Assembly (NCBI RefSeq): GCF_029167105.1
Contig: NZ_JARFML010000005.1
Coordinates: 124,001-188,000, forward strand
Source of the DNA: Bradyrhizobium yuanmingense
GTDB taxonomy: Bacteria > Pseudomonadota > Alphaproteobacteria > Rhizobiales > Xanthobacteraceae
Length of the DNA: 64,000 nt
Reading direction: 5' to 3'
Position numbers and translations under genes: made by a program. Numbering within the stretch: position 1 is the stretch's first letter; each line of letters opens with the position of its first letter. The notes beneath the pieces were generated by a model, which was not told the origin of the DNA, searched no databases, and worked only from the letters and a program-made list of their open reading frames with translations. Below are positions 49,155-58,603 of this stretch, one piece after another.

Positions 49155-51611
49155 TCACAGCCGCGTCGCACGCAGCCGCAGCGCGTTGCCGACCACGCTG
49201 ACCGAGGACAGCGCCATCGCCGCCGCGGCGATGATCGGGGAGAGCAACAGACCGAACGCCGGATAGAGGACGCCGGCGGCAATCGGAATCCCGGCGGCGT
49301 TGTAGATGAAGGCGAAGAACAGGTTCTGCCGGATATTGCTCATCGTCGCCTGCGACAGTTTTCGCGCGCGGACGATGCCGACGAGGTCGCCCTTGAGCAG
49401 CGTCACGCCGGCGCTCTCCATCGCAACGTCGGTGCCGGTGCCCATGGCGATGCCGACCTCGGCCGCCGCCAGCGCCGGCGCGTCGTTGACGCCGTCGCCG
49501 GCCATGGCGACGCTGCGGCCGGCCTTCTGCAGTTTTGTCACCACCGCGCTCTTCTGGTCCGGCAGCACTTCGGCCTCGACCTCGGCAATGCCGAGCCGGC
49601 GCGCTACGGCCTCGGCCGTGGTGCGGTTGTCGCCGGTCAGCATGATCACCTTGATGCCCTCCGCCGCGAGCGCCTTCAGCGCCTCCGGCGTCGAGGCCTT
49701 GACCGGATCTGCGATCGCGAACAGGCCGGCGAGCCGGCCGTCGACCGCCATGTTGATCACGGTGGCGCCGTCGCCGCGCAGCCGCTCGGCCTCGGCGTCG
49801 AGCGTCGTGGTGTCGATGCCGATCGTCGACAGATATCTGGCATTGCCGAGCACGACGGTCTTGCCGTCGACCTTGCCGGTCGCGCCCTTGCCCGTCGGCG
49901 AATCGAACTGCTCGACCTGGCCGAGCGGGAGCTGCTTCTCCTTCGCCGCGCGCACGATGGCGTCGGCCAGCGGATGCTCGCTGGCGCGCTCGACGGTGGC
50001 CGCCAGCCGGAGGATATCGTCTTCCGCAAAGCCGGAGGCCGGCGCGATCGAGACCACCTTGGGCTTGCCTTCGGTCAGCGTGCCGGTCTTGTCGACCACC
50101 AGCGTGTCGATCTTCTCCATCCGCTCCAGCGCTTCGGCGTTCTTGATCAGGACGCCACCTTGCGCGCCGCGGCCGACGCCGACCATGATCGACATCGGGG
50201 TGGCCAGGCCCAGCGCACAGGGGCAGGCGATGATCAGCACGCTCACGGCGGCGACGAGGCCGAAGGCGAGCCGCGGCTCCGGTCCGAACCAGGCCCAGGC
50301 GGCAAAGGCCGCGACGGCGATGACGATCACCAGCGGCACGAACCAGCCGGAGACCTGGTCGGCCAGGCGCTGGATCGGCGCGCGCGAGCGCTGCGCATCC
50401 GCGACCATCTGCACGATCTGCGACAGCAGCGTCTCGCGCCCGACCTTGTCGGCGCGCATGATGAAGCTGCCGGACTGGTTCAGCGTGCCGGCGATGACCT
50501 TTGCGCCAGCCTCCTTGGTGACCGGCATGGATTCACCCGTCACCAGCGATTCATCGAGCGACGAGCGGCCCTCGAGGATGATGCCGTCGACCGGCACCTT
50601 CTCGCCGGGACGGACGCGCAGGCGATCGCCGGCGTGGAGCGTGTCGATCTCGACCTCGTGCTCGCTGCCATCGGCATCGACGCGGCGCGCGGTCTTCGGC
50701 GCGAGCTGCAGCAGCGCCTTGATCGCACCCGACGTTGCATCGCGGGCGCGCAGCTCCAGCACCTGGCCGAGCAGCACCAGCACGGTGATGACGGCGGCCG
50801 CCTCGAAATAGACCGCGACCGCGCCCTCATGGCCGCGGAACGTGGGGGGGAAGATCTGCGGCGTGACCGTGCCGAGCACGCTGTAGACATACGCAACCCC
50901 GGTGCCCATCGCGATCAGCGTGAACATGTTGAGATTGCGCGTCAGCAGCGACTGCCAGCCGCGGACGAAGAACGGCCAGCCGGCCCAGAGCACCACGGGC
51001 GTTGCGAAGGCGAGCTGGATCCAATTCGACAGGGTCGGATCGATCCAGCTGTGGGGGCTTGCGAGATGGCCGCCCATCTCCAGCGCGATCGGCGGCAGCG
51101 ACAGCACGCCGCCGATCCAGAACCGCCGCGTCATGTCGGCGAGCTCCGGATTGGGGCCGGTCTCAAGGCTCGCGACCTCAGGCTCCAGCGCCATGCCGCA
51201 GATCGGGCACGTGCCCGGGCCGACCTGGCGGATCTGCGGGTGCATCGGACAGGTGTAGATCGTGCCCGCGGGCATCTCCGGTTCGGGCGCCCCGTCCTTG
51301 GCAAGATACTTGGCGGGATCGGCGGCGAACTTGGTGCGGCAGCCGGCCGAGCAGAAATGGAAGGTCTCGCCGTGATGCTCGAAGCAATGCTTCGAGGTCG
51401 CGGGATCGACCATCATGCCGCAGACGGGATCTTTGACCTTGGTTGCGGCGTCGCCGTGATGATGGCCGTGGCCGGCATGATCTCCGTGGCCGCCGCAGCA
51501 CGAGGAAGCCTCGGGTTTCGCCGCCGGCGCTGCAGCTTTCGTGGAACAGCCGCATCCGGAATGCGTTGCCGCGCTGTGACGATGCTCGTGCTCGTTGTTG
51601 TTCATTGCCAT
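49155..51611 (-). CDS. copA: Copper-exporting P-type ATPase with YHS and metal-binding domains (CopA/ActP)
   Basis: This ATP-driven transporter moves copper out of the cytoplasm. From ATG 51611 the protein is 818 aa. It starts with a His/Cys-rich metal-binding tail (~1-55), a YHS domain ('[12 protein letters not shown]...[10 protein letters not shown]', ~58-103) and a second heavy-metal domain ('YTCPMHPQI...CPICGMAL', ~115-145), in place of classic CxxC HMA domains. Eight transmembrane helices follow, with 'TGES', the CPC motif in '[13 protein letters not shown]', 'DKTGT', 'SEHPLADAI' and '[10 protein letters not shown]'. The CPC motif and the divergent csoR gene point to Cu+. ATG 51605 is an alternative start. 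Confidence 0.95.
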   Translation of the reverse strand: MAMNNNEHEHRHSAATHSGCGCSTKAAAPAAKPEASSCCGGHGDHAGHGHHHGDAATKVKDPVCGMMVDPATSKHCFEHHGETFHFCSAGCRTKFAADPAKYLAKDGAPEPEMPAGTIYTCPMHPQIRQVGPGTCPICGMALEPEVASLETGPNPELADMTRRFWIGGVLSLPPIALEMGGHLASPHSWIDPTLSNWIQLAFATPVVLWAGWPFFVRGWQSLLTRNLNMFTLIAMGTGVAYVYSVLGTVTPQIFPPTFRGHEGAVAVYFEAAAVITVLVLLGQVLELRARDATSGAIKALLQLAPKTARRVDADGSEHEVEIDTLHAGDRLRVRPGEKVPVDGIILEGRSSLDESLVTGESMPVTKEAGAKVIAGTLNQSGSFIMRADKVGRETLLSQIVQMVADAQRSRAPIQRLADQVSGWFVPLVIVIAVAAFAAWAWFGPEPRLAFGLVAAVSVLIIACPCALGLATPMSIMVGVGRGAQGGVLIKNAEALERMEKIDTLVVDKTGTLTEGKPKVVSIAPASGFAEDDILRLAATVERASEHPLADAIVRAAKEKQLPLGQVEQFDSPTGKGATGKVDGKTVVLGNARYLSTIGIDTTTLDAEAERLRGDGATVINMAVDGRLAGLFAIADPVKASTPEALKALAAEGIKVIMLTGDNRTTAEAVARRLGIAEVEAEVLPDQKSAVVTKLQKAGRSVAMAGDGVNDAPALAAAEVGIAMGTGTDVAMESAGVTLLKGDLVGIVRARKLSQATMSNIRQNLFFAFIYNAAGIPIAAGVLYPAFGLLLSPIIAAAAMALSSVSVVGNALRLRATRL

Positions 51612-51641
51612 GTTCCGGCCTTTGCGCCTGGTCTTGAAACC

Positions 51642-51660
51642 TATACCCGGTAGGGGTATA
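51642..51660. promoter_or_regulatory. CsoR-type operator between copA and csoR
   Basis: TATACCC-N5-GGGTATA forms a clean inverted repeat in the 57-bp space between the divergent start codons. It fits the known CsoR/RcnR-family operator style of AT-flanked G/C tracts. One site so placed could repress both genes and be released by Cu+ binding to CsoR. Confidence 0.75.
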
Positions 51661-51668
51661 TAGGCCCC

Positions 51669-51944
51669 ATGCGCAAGGACATCAAGGCATCCGTCGGAAA
51701 ACGACTCGGCCGGATCGAGGGCCAGGTTCGTGGCCTCTCGAAAATGGTAGAGGAAGACCGCTACTGCATCGACATCGTGACGCAAATCGCGGCGGTGCGC
51801 GCCGCGCTGCGCCGGGTCGAGGAAGAGGTTTTGAAGGATCACGTCGCCCATTGCGTCGAGCACGCCATCGCGACCGGCGACAAGGCCGACCAGCGCGCCA
51901 AGATCGCGGAGCTGATGGCGGTGATCGGGCGGGCGGAGCGGTAG
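51669..51944 (+). CDS. csoR: CsoR-type copper-sensing repressor
   Basis: This 91-aa all-helical protein belongs to the CsoR/RcnR family ('[39 protein letters not shown]'). The copper ligands Cys33, His58 and Cys62 have the same spacing (25, 4) as the Cys-His-Cys triad known for CsoR, which favours copper over nickel, cobalt or formaldehyde sensing. It diverges from copA over a shared operator. Confidence 0.92.
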   Translation: MRKDIKASVGKRLGRIEGQVRGLSKMVEEDRYCIDIVTQIAAVRAALRRVEEEVLKDHVAHCVEHAIATGDKADQRAKIAELMAVIGRAER

Positions 51945-51955
51945 CGCGCTCTACG

Positions 51956-52041
51956 TCGTTGCGAGCGCAGCGAAGCAATCCAGGCTGTTGCTGCGGCGGC
52001 AGTCTGGATTGCTTCGTCGCAAAAGCTCCTCGCAATCACGG
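51956..52041. repeat. Inverted-repeat element (CGTTGCGAGCG...CAATCCAG type)
   Basis: GCAGCGAAGCAATCCAG...GTCTGGATTGCTTCG is a large hairpin, with outer CGTTGCGAG/CTCGCAATCACG. It follows csoR directly and may act as its 3' structure. Confidence 0.75.
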
Positions 52042-52054
52042 TGGAGGCAGTCTC

Positions 52055-52144
52055 GTAGGGTGGGCAAAGCGCAGTGTGCCCACCTCGATCAGGGGTCGCA
52101 GAAGAACGTGGGCACGGCGCTTCGCGCCTTTGCCCACCCTACGA
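52055..52144. repeat. Inverted-repeat element (CGTAGGGTGGGCAAAG type)
   Basis: CGTAGGGTGGGCAAAGCGC is matched by GCGCCTTTGCCCACCCTACG, with an inner GTGCCCAC/GTGGGCAC pair. It is related to 45192-45302. Together with the preceding element it fills the gap between convergent csoR and the YiiX-like gene. Confidence 0.8.
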
Positions 52145-52154
52145 GACGGCGAAC

Positions 52155-53111
52155 CTACGCTGCCATCTCCCGCGCCCGCGCGCGATATATCGCGAGCTCG
52201 CTGAGCTGCACGAAATGTTCGGAGAACGCCACGCTGGCTTGCGCGCTCACTTCTTCAGCCGGAATTTCAGCCGGCGTCTCTTTGTCAATCGCCTCAGGAA
52301 CGAGCGGCGGCGCACGGAGCGTTTCTGGAAACACACTGAAAGTGCCCGCCACCTCCTCGAGCGGCTTTTGCTTGTCGGCCCAATGCAGGGCGGTGTAGTC
52401 GAATCCATTGACGATGGTGGGTTTGACGACCTCGAAATAGGGCGAGATGTCGAAGTCGCGGGGCATGTAGAGCGAGGAATCGCGGATGTGCAGGATCTCG
52501 CGCCGTGCGGCGCGGCTGCCCGCCTTGGTGATCTTCGGCAGGATCGGGTAGCGCACGGCGTCGAAGGCCTGCGCGATCAGCGCGGAACAGATGATCTTGG
52601 TCGGGTCGCCCGAGCCGATCGCGATCATGCGCCGGCGCCAGCGCTGCGGTATCGGCAGCGGGAACAGATAGCGCATGAGGTCGACGATGTTCTTGGTGTC
52701 GTAGCCAAAGCCGATGCGGTTGATCGCATAGCGGCACACCGTGGTGCGGTCCTCATAGGACAGCCCGACCGGGCGGCAGAGGCGGGTGTGGTAGGGGAAA
52801 TATTTCGACAGCGGCGCCGAGGTGACGCCTTCGCCGATATTGGCCTCGATCAGAACATGCGGCTCGCCGTTGGGCTCCTCTGCTCCCTCGATCGGACCGA
52901 CATAGAGCGCGGCATGCGACCAGGTCGACTGCGTCAGGTATTTGATGATGCCGGAGATGCGGTTGTTGCCCTCGACCAGCAGAACGTCGCCGGGCTCGAT
53001 GATACCGCGCAGATGCTCGGGGTCGCTCGGCGTGAACGGCTCATAGCCCGGCACCTCCTTCGAGAGGTACGCGGCAATCACCTTGCCGACAGAATCCAGG
53101 ACCGTCCCCAT
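52155..53111 (-). CDS. YiiX/YebB-like NlpC/P60-type cysteine hydrolase
   Basis: This 318-aa protein has the permuted papain-like layout of the YiiX family: 'IIEPGDVLLVEGNNRISGIIKYLTQSTWSHAALYVG' (~37-72) with the catalytic His, then the Cys in 'KIICSALIAQAFDAV' (~172). There is no signal peptide, so it is probably cytoplasmic or membrane-associated. Related proteins are lipid- or peptide-acting hydrolases; the substrate here is unknown. The C-terminal ~70 residues are Glu/Pro/Ala-rich and likely disordered. Confidence 0.85.
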   Translation of the reverse strand: MGTVLDSVGKVIAAYLSKEVPGYEPFTPSDPEHLRGIIEPGDVLLVEGNNRISGIIKYLTQSTWSHAALYVGPIEGAEEPNGEPHVLIEANIGEGVTSAPLSKYFPYHTRLCRPVGLSYEDRTTVCRYAINRIGFGYDTKNIVDLMRYLFPLPIPQRWRRRMIAIGSGDPTKIICSALIAQAFDAVRYPILPKITKAGSRAARREILHIRDSSLYMPRDFDISPYFEVVKPTIVNGFDYTALHWADKQKPLEEVAGTFSVFPETLRAPPLVPEAIDKETPAEIPAEEVSAQASVAFSEHFVQLSELAIYRARAREMAA

Positions 53112-53122
53112 CTCAACCCCCC

Positions 53123-53146
53123 ACGGCCTTTTCCGGCCGTCTTTTT
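53123..53146 (+). terminator. Terminator-like hairpin without an upstream plus-strand gene
   Basis: ACGGCC and GGCCGT form a stem with a TTTTCC loop, followed by CTTTTT on the plus strand. No plus-strand gene ends nearby. On the minus strand it lies 11 bp before the YiiX-like start codon, so it may instead affect that gene's translation. Confidence 0.4.
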
Positions 53147-53300
53147 CCCTTCTCTATCATGGTCGAAACGTGTTGCAATTCGGTTCATCACTCTGTGAGA
53201 TCAAGCATGATTGATTCACCATGATGGTTGCTGCGCAACATTGGATACGGCAAGGTTCGCGGGCTGTTCACGTTCGCCGCAAGTCCCCGGAAACCATGCC

Positions 53301-54689
53301 ATGACAATCACGCGCCGCGGCTTTCTTTCGGCGTCGGCGGCCCTTGCGGCGATGCCGGTGCTGCGCGCATCCGCCGCGCCCCTGCCGCGCGAGGCCGACA
53401 TCGTCGTGATCGGTGCGGGGGCGGCGGGAATTGCCGCGGCGCGGCGCATCATGGCGACGGGCCGCAAGGTCATCGTGGTGGAGGCGGCCGCACAGGTCGG
53501 CGGGCGCTGCATCACCGACAGCACGACCTTCGACACGCCGTTCGACCGCGGCGCCCGCTGGATGCACAATCCCGACACCAACCCGATGATCCGGCTGGCG
53601 CGCAACGCCGGGCTGGACGTGCTGCCGGCGCCCTCGGGCCAGAAGATGCGCATCGGCCGCCGCAATGCCCGCGCGGGCGAGACCGAGCAATTCCTGGCCG
53701 CCCTGGTGCGCGCCAACCGTGCCATCGACGAGGCCGGGCGGGGCAAGCTCGACACCTCCTGCGCATCGGTGCTGCCGAAGGATCTCGGCGACTGGGCCGG
53801 CGCGGCCGAGTTCATGCTGGGCGCGAGCTTCGCCGGCAAGGACCTGAAGGAGCTGTCCGCCATCGACAAGGGACGCGCGCAGGACCGCAACGCGGCGATC
53901 GCCTGCCGCCAGGGCCTGGGCACGCTGATCGCCAAGCTCGCCGAGCAGGCGCCGGTGGCGCTGTCCACCCCGGCGAACCGCATCGCCTGGAGCAACCGCG
54001 ACGTCAGCGTCGAGACGCAGTCCGGCAAGATCGCGGCGCGCGCCGCCATCGTCACGGTCTCGACCAATGTGCTGACATCGGGCGCGATCAAGTTCGCACC
54101 CGACATTCCCAAGCGGACACTGGATGCGGCATCGAAGCTCAGCCTCGGCAGCTACGATCGTATCGTGCTGCAGCTGCCCGGCAATCCGCTCGGCCTGTCG
54201 CGCGACGACATCCTCATCGAGCAGAGCAATTCGACCCGCACGGCGCTGATGTTCGCCAATATCGGCGGCTCCTCGCTGTGCTCGATCGATGTCGGCGGCT
54301 CGTTCGGCCGCGATCTCGCCGAGCAGGGCGAGAAGGCGATGGCTGCCTTTGCCCGGGAGTGGATCACAAAGCTGTTCGGCAGCGAGGCCGCTTCCGTGGT
54401 GCAAAAAACCAGCGCCACGCGCTGGAACGCCTCGCCTTACGTGATGGGCGCAATGTCGGCGTCTGCGCCCGGCGGCCAGCTCTCGCGAAGAACCTTGGGC
54501 GAGCCGATCGGCAATGTGTTCCTCGCCGGCGAAGCCACCCACGAGACCTTGTGGGGCACCGTCGACGGCGCCTGGGAAAGTGGCGAACGCGCCGCCGATG
54601 CAGCCCTGCGCAAGATCGGTGCGCTGAAGGAGGAGCCGGCCGACGTGCCGACGCAGTCGACGAAGAAACGGCGTGTGCCGCGGCAGTAA
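53301..54689 (+). CDS. Exported flavin monoamine oxidase family protein
   Basis: From ATG 53301 the protein is 462 aa. It has a twin-Arg signal ('TRRGFLSASAALAAMPVLRASA'), the dinucleotide-binding 'DIVVIGAGAAGIAAARRIMATGRKVIVVEAAAQVGGRC' (~32-70), the 'FDRGARWMH' FAD motif and a C-terminal 'GNVFLAGEATHETLWGTVDGAWESGERAADA', typical of monoamine and polyamine oxidases. Tat export fits a FAD enzyme folded before secretion. The amine substrate is unknown. A basic tail 'KKRRVPRQ' ends the protein. Confidence 0.9.
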   Translation: MTITRRGFLSASAALAAMPVLRASAAPLPREADIVVIGAGAAGIAAARRIMATGRKVIVVEAAAQVGGRCITDSTTFDTPFDRGARWMHNPDTNPMIRLARNAGLDVLPAPSGQKMRIGRRNARAGETEQFLAALVRANRAIDEAGRGKLDTSCASVLPKDLGDWAGAAEFMLGASFAGKDLKELSAIDKGRAQDRNAAIACRQGLGTLIAKLAEQAPVALSTPANRIAWSNRDVSVETQSGKIAARAAIVTVSTNVLTSGAIKFAPDIPKRTLDAASKLSLGSYDRIVLQLPGNPLGLSRDDILIEQSNSTRTALMFANIGGSSLCSIDVGGSFGRDLAEQGEKAMAAFAREWITKLFGSEAASVVQKTSATRWNASPYVMGAMSASAPGGQLSRRTLGEPIGNVFLAGEATHETLWGTVDGAWESGERAADAALRKIGALKEEPADVPTQSTKKRRVPRQ

Positions 54690-54717
54690 GGCAATCAAGC
54701 CGCAACAAATTCCAATG

Positions 54718-54870
54718 TCGTCCCGGACAAGCGCAGCGAGGCGGAGCGCAGATCCGGGACCCATACTCACAGGGCGTGGTTTGGCGAAGACTCGGAGTTG
54801 CCACCCTGCCCCATAACCACTCCCCGGGGTTATGGGTCCCGGGCTCGCGCTACGCGCGTCCCGGGACGAC
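54718..54870. repeat. Large inverted-repeat element (TCGTCCCGGAC type)
   Basis: GTCGTCCCGGAC...GATCCGGGACCCATA at the left is mirrored by TATGGGTCCCGGGCTCGCG...CGTCCCGGGACGAC at the right. It fills the space between convergent amine oxidase and TauE/SafE genes. Confidence 0.8.
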
Positions 54871-54880
54871 AGCGGAGATG

Positions 54881-55651
54881 TTACCGCAGCACGCCATCCA
54901 GCACCGGCAATCCGAAGATCACCGCCATCGCAATCAGCGCGTAGCAGATGCCGCGAAACACCTTCTCGCTGGCGCGGCCGAACAATGAGCTGCCGAACGC
55001 AACGCCAACCGCATAGACCGGGCCGACGATCAGCGACAGCACCAGCGATTCGCGGCTGATCAGGCCGGTCGTCGCATAGCTGACCATCGAGAAGAAATCC
55101 GAGGCGCCGAAGAACAGCACGATATTGGCGCGCGCGACCATCGGCGCGATCGGGCGGCCGAGCCAGTAGCCGACGATCGGCGGGCCGCCGGTCTGCGCGA
55201 GCCCGCTGCAGAAGCCTGAGAGGCCGCCGATGCCGACCGAGAGCCAGGCGTGGTCCTTGCCGCGATAGCGCCATCCGGACAGCAACAGCAGCAACAGCGC
55301 CGCGACGAAGCAGGAGATGATCCAGCGCGTGGTGACGGGTTCGAGCACGCTGAGGAAATAGGTACCGATGGGGACGCCGATCAGTGCGCCCAGCACGATC
55401 ACGGCGGTGGCCTTGCGATCGGCCTTCCGCCACGCATCCGGCAGCAGCGGCACGGCCGCGACGAAATCGATGACGAGCAGCAGGGCAGCAACGAGCCGCG
55501 GCGCCGCGATGCTGCTTGCCAACGGCATGAAGATCAGCGCCGAGCCGAAGCCGGAGAAGCCGCGCGCGGTGCCCGAAACAAAAGCGACGGCGCAGAGCGC
55601 CACCGCAATCGAGAGGCTGACGTCCTTCGGAAGGAAGTCCGCAGGACTCAT
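54881..55651 (-). CDS. TauE/SafE family sulfite exporter-like permease
   Basis: This 256-aa protein has seven to eight transmembrane helices and the TauE/SafE pattern: '[23 protein letters not shown]' near the start and '[24 protein letters not shown]' in the middle, which are repeated GxxxGxxGxG-type motifs. The family includes sulfite, sulfoacetate and other organic-anion exporters; the substrate here is unknown. Its ATG overlaps the pheT stop (ATGA), so it is translated at the end of the pheST transcript. Confidence 0.9.
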   Translation of the reverse strand: MSPADFLPKDVSLSIAVALCAVAFVSGTARGFSGFGSALIFMPLASSIAAPRLVAALLLVIDFVAAVPLLPDAWRKADRKATAVIVLGALIGVPIGTYFLSVLEPVTTRWIISCFVAALLLLLLSGWRYRGKDHAWLSVGIGGLSGFCSGLAQTGGPPIVGYWLGRPIAPMVARANIVLFFGASDFFSMVSYATTGLISRESLVLSLIVGPVYAVGVAFGSSLFGRASEKVFRGICYALIAMAVIFGLPVLDGVLR

Positions 55652-58056
55652 CCGCGCAACGTGCCGCCGGTCTTCTTGGTGACCTCGGCCACGATCTTCG
55701 TGGCGACCGCCTCGATCTCCTGATCAGTCAGGGTTTTCTCGCGCGGTTGCAGCGTGACCGCGATCGCGATCGACTTCTTGGCCTCGTCGAAGCCCTTGCC
55801 TTCGTAGACGTCGAAGACATTGACGCCGGTGATCAGCTTCTTGTCGACGCCTTGCGCGGCGCGAACGATGTCGCCGGCCTTGACGGCGCGGTCGACGATG
55901 AAAGCGAAGTCGCGCGACACCGGCTGGAACGCCGAGAGTTCGATCAAGGGTTTGGCGCGCGTCGGCTTCTTCTTCGCCTCGGGAATGCGGTCGAGGATCA
56001 CCTCGAACACGACAAGCGGCCCGTCGGCGCCGAGCGCCTCGAGCGCCCTGGGGTGCACTTCGCCGAAGTAGCCGAGCACGTTCTGCGGCCCGATCTGGAT
56101 CGTGCCGGAGCGGCCCGGATGCAGCCAGCCGGGACCACCCGCCACGATCTGCAGCGCCTGCATCGGCGCGCCGGCCGCCGCCAGCACCGCCAGTGCATCG
56201 GCCTTGGCATCGAATACGTCGGCCTGCGCCGAGCCGGTCCAGTGCCGTCCAATACCTTCGGACGAAGCAAGGCCGCGGCGCACGCCGCTCGCCGCCATGA
56301 ACTGGTCCTGCGGGCGATCGCCTTTGAACACCTGGCCGACTTCGAACAGCGCGACATCGCCGAAGCCGCGATCGGCATTGGCCTGCGCCGCCGCGATCAG
56401 GCCGGCGAGCAGGGTCGGGCGCATGTCGGAGAGATCCGAGGCGATCGGGTTGGCCACCTCGAGCTCGCGCTGTCCGCCGCCGAACAATTCGGCCGCAGGT
56501 TTTGCGATGAACGACCAGGTCACGGCTTCGACCATGCCGCGGCTCGCGAGCGCGCGCCGTGCGCGGCGGATGCGCAGCTGCAGCGGCGTCAGCACCGGCT
56601 TGCGCGGCTCGTCGCCGCGCTCGAACGGCGTCATCGGCACCTTGTCGACGCCGACGATGCGGACGATCTCCTCAACGATGTCGGCCTTGCCGTGCACGTC
56701 GGAGCGCCACGACGGGACCGCGACCTTCACCACCGGGCCGGGACCCGCCATCATGAAGCCGAGATGGGTCAGGATGCGCTTCATCTCGACCTGCGGCACC
56801 TCGATGCCGGAGAGGCGCTTCACCTCCGTGACCGGGAAGTCGATCAGGCGGTCGTCGCCGAAGGTCTTGCCGACCACGATCGTTTCGGACGGCGTGCCGC
56901 CGCACATCTCCATCACCAGCTTGGTCGCGAGCTCGATGCCGGGCACCATGAAGGCCGGATCGACGCCGCGCTCGAAGCGGTAGCGCGCGTCAGAATTGAT
57001 GCCGAGCTTGCGGCCGGTCTGGGCGATGTTGATCTCGTTCCACAGCGCCGATTCGATCAGCACGTCTGTGGTGTTCTCGTCGCAGCCCGACCCTTCGCCG
57101 CCCATGATGCCGGCGAGCGATTCGACGCCGTGCTCGTCCGCGATCACGCAAATGGCGGGATCGAGATTGTAGGTGCGGCCGTCGAGCGCCAGCAGGCTCT
57201 CGCCCTCGCGCGCGCGGCGCACGACGAGATTGCCCTTCACCTTCTTGGCGTCGAACACGTGCAGCGGGCGCGCGCGGTCGTAGGTGATGAAGTTGGTGAT
57301 GTCGACCAGCGCGTTGATCGGGCGCAGCCCGATCGCGGTCAGCCGCTTCTGCAGCCATTCCGGCGACGGCCCGTTCTTGACCCCGCGCACGAGACGGAGC
57401 GCAAAGCCCGGGCAGAGCGTGGCATCCTCGACCGTGACCTTCACGGGACAGGGGAATTCGCCCTTGATCGGCTTGATCGTGGGGTCCTTGAACTTGCCCA
57501 TGTCGGCGGCGGCGAGATCGCGCGCGATGCCGTGCACGCCGGTGCAGTCCTGCCGGTTCGGCGTCAGATTGATCTCGACCACGGGATCCCCAAGGCCGGC
57601 CCATTCGGCGTAAGCCGTGCCAATGGGCGCGTCCGCCGGCAATTCCATGATGCCGTCATGGTCGTTGGAGATCTGCAGCTCGGCCGCCGAGCACAGCATG
57701 CCGCGGCTCTCGACGCCGCGGATGGTGCCAACGCCAAGCGTGATATCCTTGCCGGGAATGTAGGTGCCGGGCGGCGAAAACACGCTGACGAGCCCGGCGC
57801 GCGCATTTGGCGCCCCGCACACGACCTGCACCGGCGCACCACCGTCGCCAGTGTCGACCATGCAGACGCGCAGACGGTCCGCGTTGGGATGCTGCTCGGC
57901 CGAGATCACCTTCGCAATGGTGAACGGCTTCAGCGCCTTCGCCTTGTCCTCGATGCTCTCGACCTCGAGCCCGATCATGGTGAGCTTGTCGGCGAGCTTT
58001 TCGAGCGGCTCGTCGGTCTCGAGATGATCCTTCAGCCAGGAGAGTGTGAATTTCAT
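55648..58056 (-). CDS. pheT: Phenylalanine-tRNA ligase beta subunit
   Basis: PheT is the tRNA-binding and editing subunit of the (alpha-beta)2 enzyme. The 802-aa protein has an N-terminal EMAP-like tRNA-binding domain (~40-150, '[22 protein letters not shown]'), the B3/B4 editing domain, B5, the catalytic-like core ('[11 protein letters not shown]', '[13 protein letters not shown]' region) and the C-terminal FDX-ACB domain ('[21 protein letters not shown]'). Its start overlaps the stop of the DUF559 gene that separates it from pheS. Confidence 0.98.
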   Translation of the reverse strand: MKFTLSWLKDHLETDEPLEKLADKLTMIGLEVESIEDKAKALKPFTIAKVISAEQHPNADRLRVCMVDTGDGGAPVQVVCGAPNARAGLVSVFSPPGTYIPGKDITLGVGTIRGVESRGMLCSAAELQISNDHDGIMELPADAPIGTAYAEWAGLGDPVVEINLTPNRQDCTGVHGIARDLAAADMGKFKDPTIKPIKGEFPCPVKVTVEDATLCPGFALRLVRGVKNGPSPEWLQKRLTAIGLRPINALVDITNFITYDRARPLHVFDAKKVKGNLVVRRAREGESLLALDGRTYNLDPAICVIADEHGVESLAGIMGGEGSGCDENTTDVLIESALWNEINIAQTGRKLGINSDARYRFERGVDPAFMVPGIELATKLVMEMCGGTPSETIVVGKTFGDDRLIDFPVTEVKRLSGIEVPQVEMKRILTHLGFMMAGPGPVVKVAVPSWRSDVHGKADIVEEIVRIVGVDKVPMTPFERGDEPRKPVLTPLQLRIRRARRALASRGMVEAVTWSFIAKPAAELFGGGQRELEVANPIASDLSDMRPTLLAGLIAAAQANADRGFGDVALFEVGQVFKGDRPQDQFMAASGVRRGLASSEGIGRHWTGSAQADVFDAKADALAVLAAAGAPMQALQIVAGGPGWLHPGRSGTIQIGPQNVLGYFGEVHPRALEALGADGPLVVFEVILDRIPEAKKKPTRAKPLIELSAFQPVSRDFAFIVDRAVKAGDIVRAAQGVDKKLITGVNVFDVYEGKGFDEAKKSIAIAVTLQPREKTLTDQEIEAVATKIVAEVTKKTGGTLRG

Positions 58057-58523
58057 GGCTGTGTGCCTCGGTTCTTATCGGTATCGACGAATTGATTTTG
58101 GTCGGTGTCAGCGTTCCCTCCCCCCTTGTGGGGGAGGGTCAGGGAGGGGGGTGAGCCGCGGGCGCCGGCGGAGGCTGCCTGGCGGATTGCCTCAACAACT
58201 CCCTCGAGGTTCGTCATCACTTGATCGTTAGTGAAGCGCAGAACCTGAAAACCCTCGGCGGCGAAGAAGGCGTCGCGACGCTCATCCTTCTTCTGACGTT
58301 CCTCGAAATCATGGGATTCTCCGTCGAGCTCAATGATGAGCTTCGAGGAGAAGCACACAAAGTCAGCGATGTAGTTTCCGATCGGCGTTTGGCGTCGGAT
58401 GCCAACACCATCCATGCGATTGGCTTTCAGGTACCGCCACAGCAGTGTTTCAGCGCGCGTCATCGCCCGGCGAAGCTGCTTCGCCTTGCTGCGCTGACGC
58501 TCGCTCACAACTGCGTGCGGCAT
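58053..58523 (-). CDS. DUF559 endonuclease-like protein inserted between pheS and pheT
   Basis: This 156-aa protein has the DUF559 (Vsr/PD-(D/E)xK-like) core: '[50 protein letters not shown]' with Asp in ADF and the ELDGE acidic pair, then '[31 protein letters not shown]'. The conserved domain ends near residue 118; the last ~35 residues are read through a palindromic repeat and the pheT leader. The start lies 8 bp inside a 39-bp repeat whose inverted copy lies in the tail. The stop overlaps the pheT start (ATGA). Function unknown; the fold suggests DNA cleavage. Confidence 0.85.
   Translation of the reverse strand: MPHAVVSERQRSKAKQLRRAMTRAETLLWRYLKANRMDGVGIRRQTPIGNYIADFVCFSSKLIIELDGESHDFEERQKKDERRDAFFAAEGFQVLRFTNDQVMTNLEGVVEAIRQAASAGARGSPPSLTLPHKGGGNADTDQNQFVDTDKNRGTQP
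58114..58152. repeat. 39-bp inverted repeat, left copy (within DUF559 gene tail)
   Basis: It begins TTCCCTCCCCCCTTGTGGGG and continues to AGGGAGGGGGGT. It is the reverse complement of 58532-58570 except for one base (T at 58139). Each copy is itself a hairpin (CCCTCCCCC/GGGGGAGGG). Confidence 0.85.
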
Positions 58524-58531
58524 CCGCGGCT

Positions 58532-58570
58532 ACCCCCCTCCCTGGCCCTCCCCCACAAGGGGGGAGGGAA
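58532..58570. repeat. 39-bp inverted repeat, right copy (before DUF559 gene)
   Basis: It runs ACCCCCCTCCCTGGCCCTCC to AAGGGGGGAGGGAA and is the inverted partner of 58114-58152. It sits between the pheS stop and the DUF559 start, so the pair brackets the DUF559 conserved domain. Confidence 0.85.
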
Positions 58571-58603
58571 CGGAGAGAGTCTTGGTGTGTGTGGGCACAG
58601 ACA

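Noticed and set aside
49038..51653. 871-residue plus-strand frame opposite copA
   Set aside because: Mirror of the copA codons; low-complexity Arg/Asp/His composition and no family resemblance.
55747..58095. 782-residue plus-strand frame opposite pheT
   Set aside because: Antisense shadow of pheT, which is unmistakable; composition is not protein-like.
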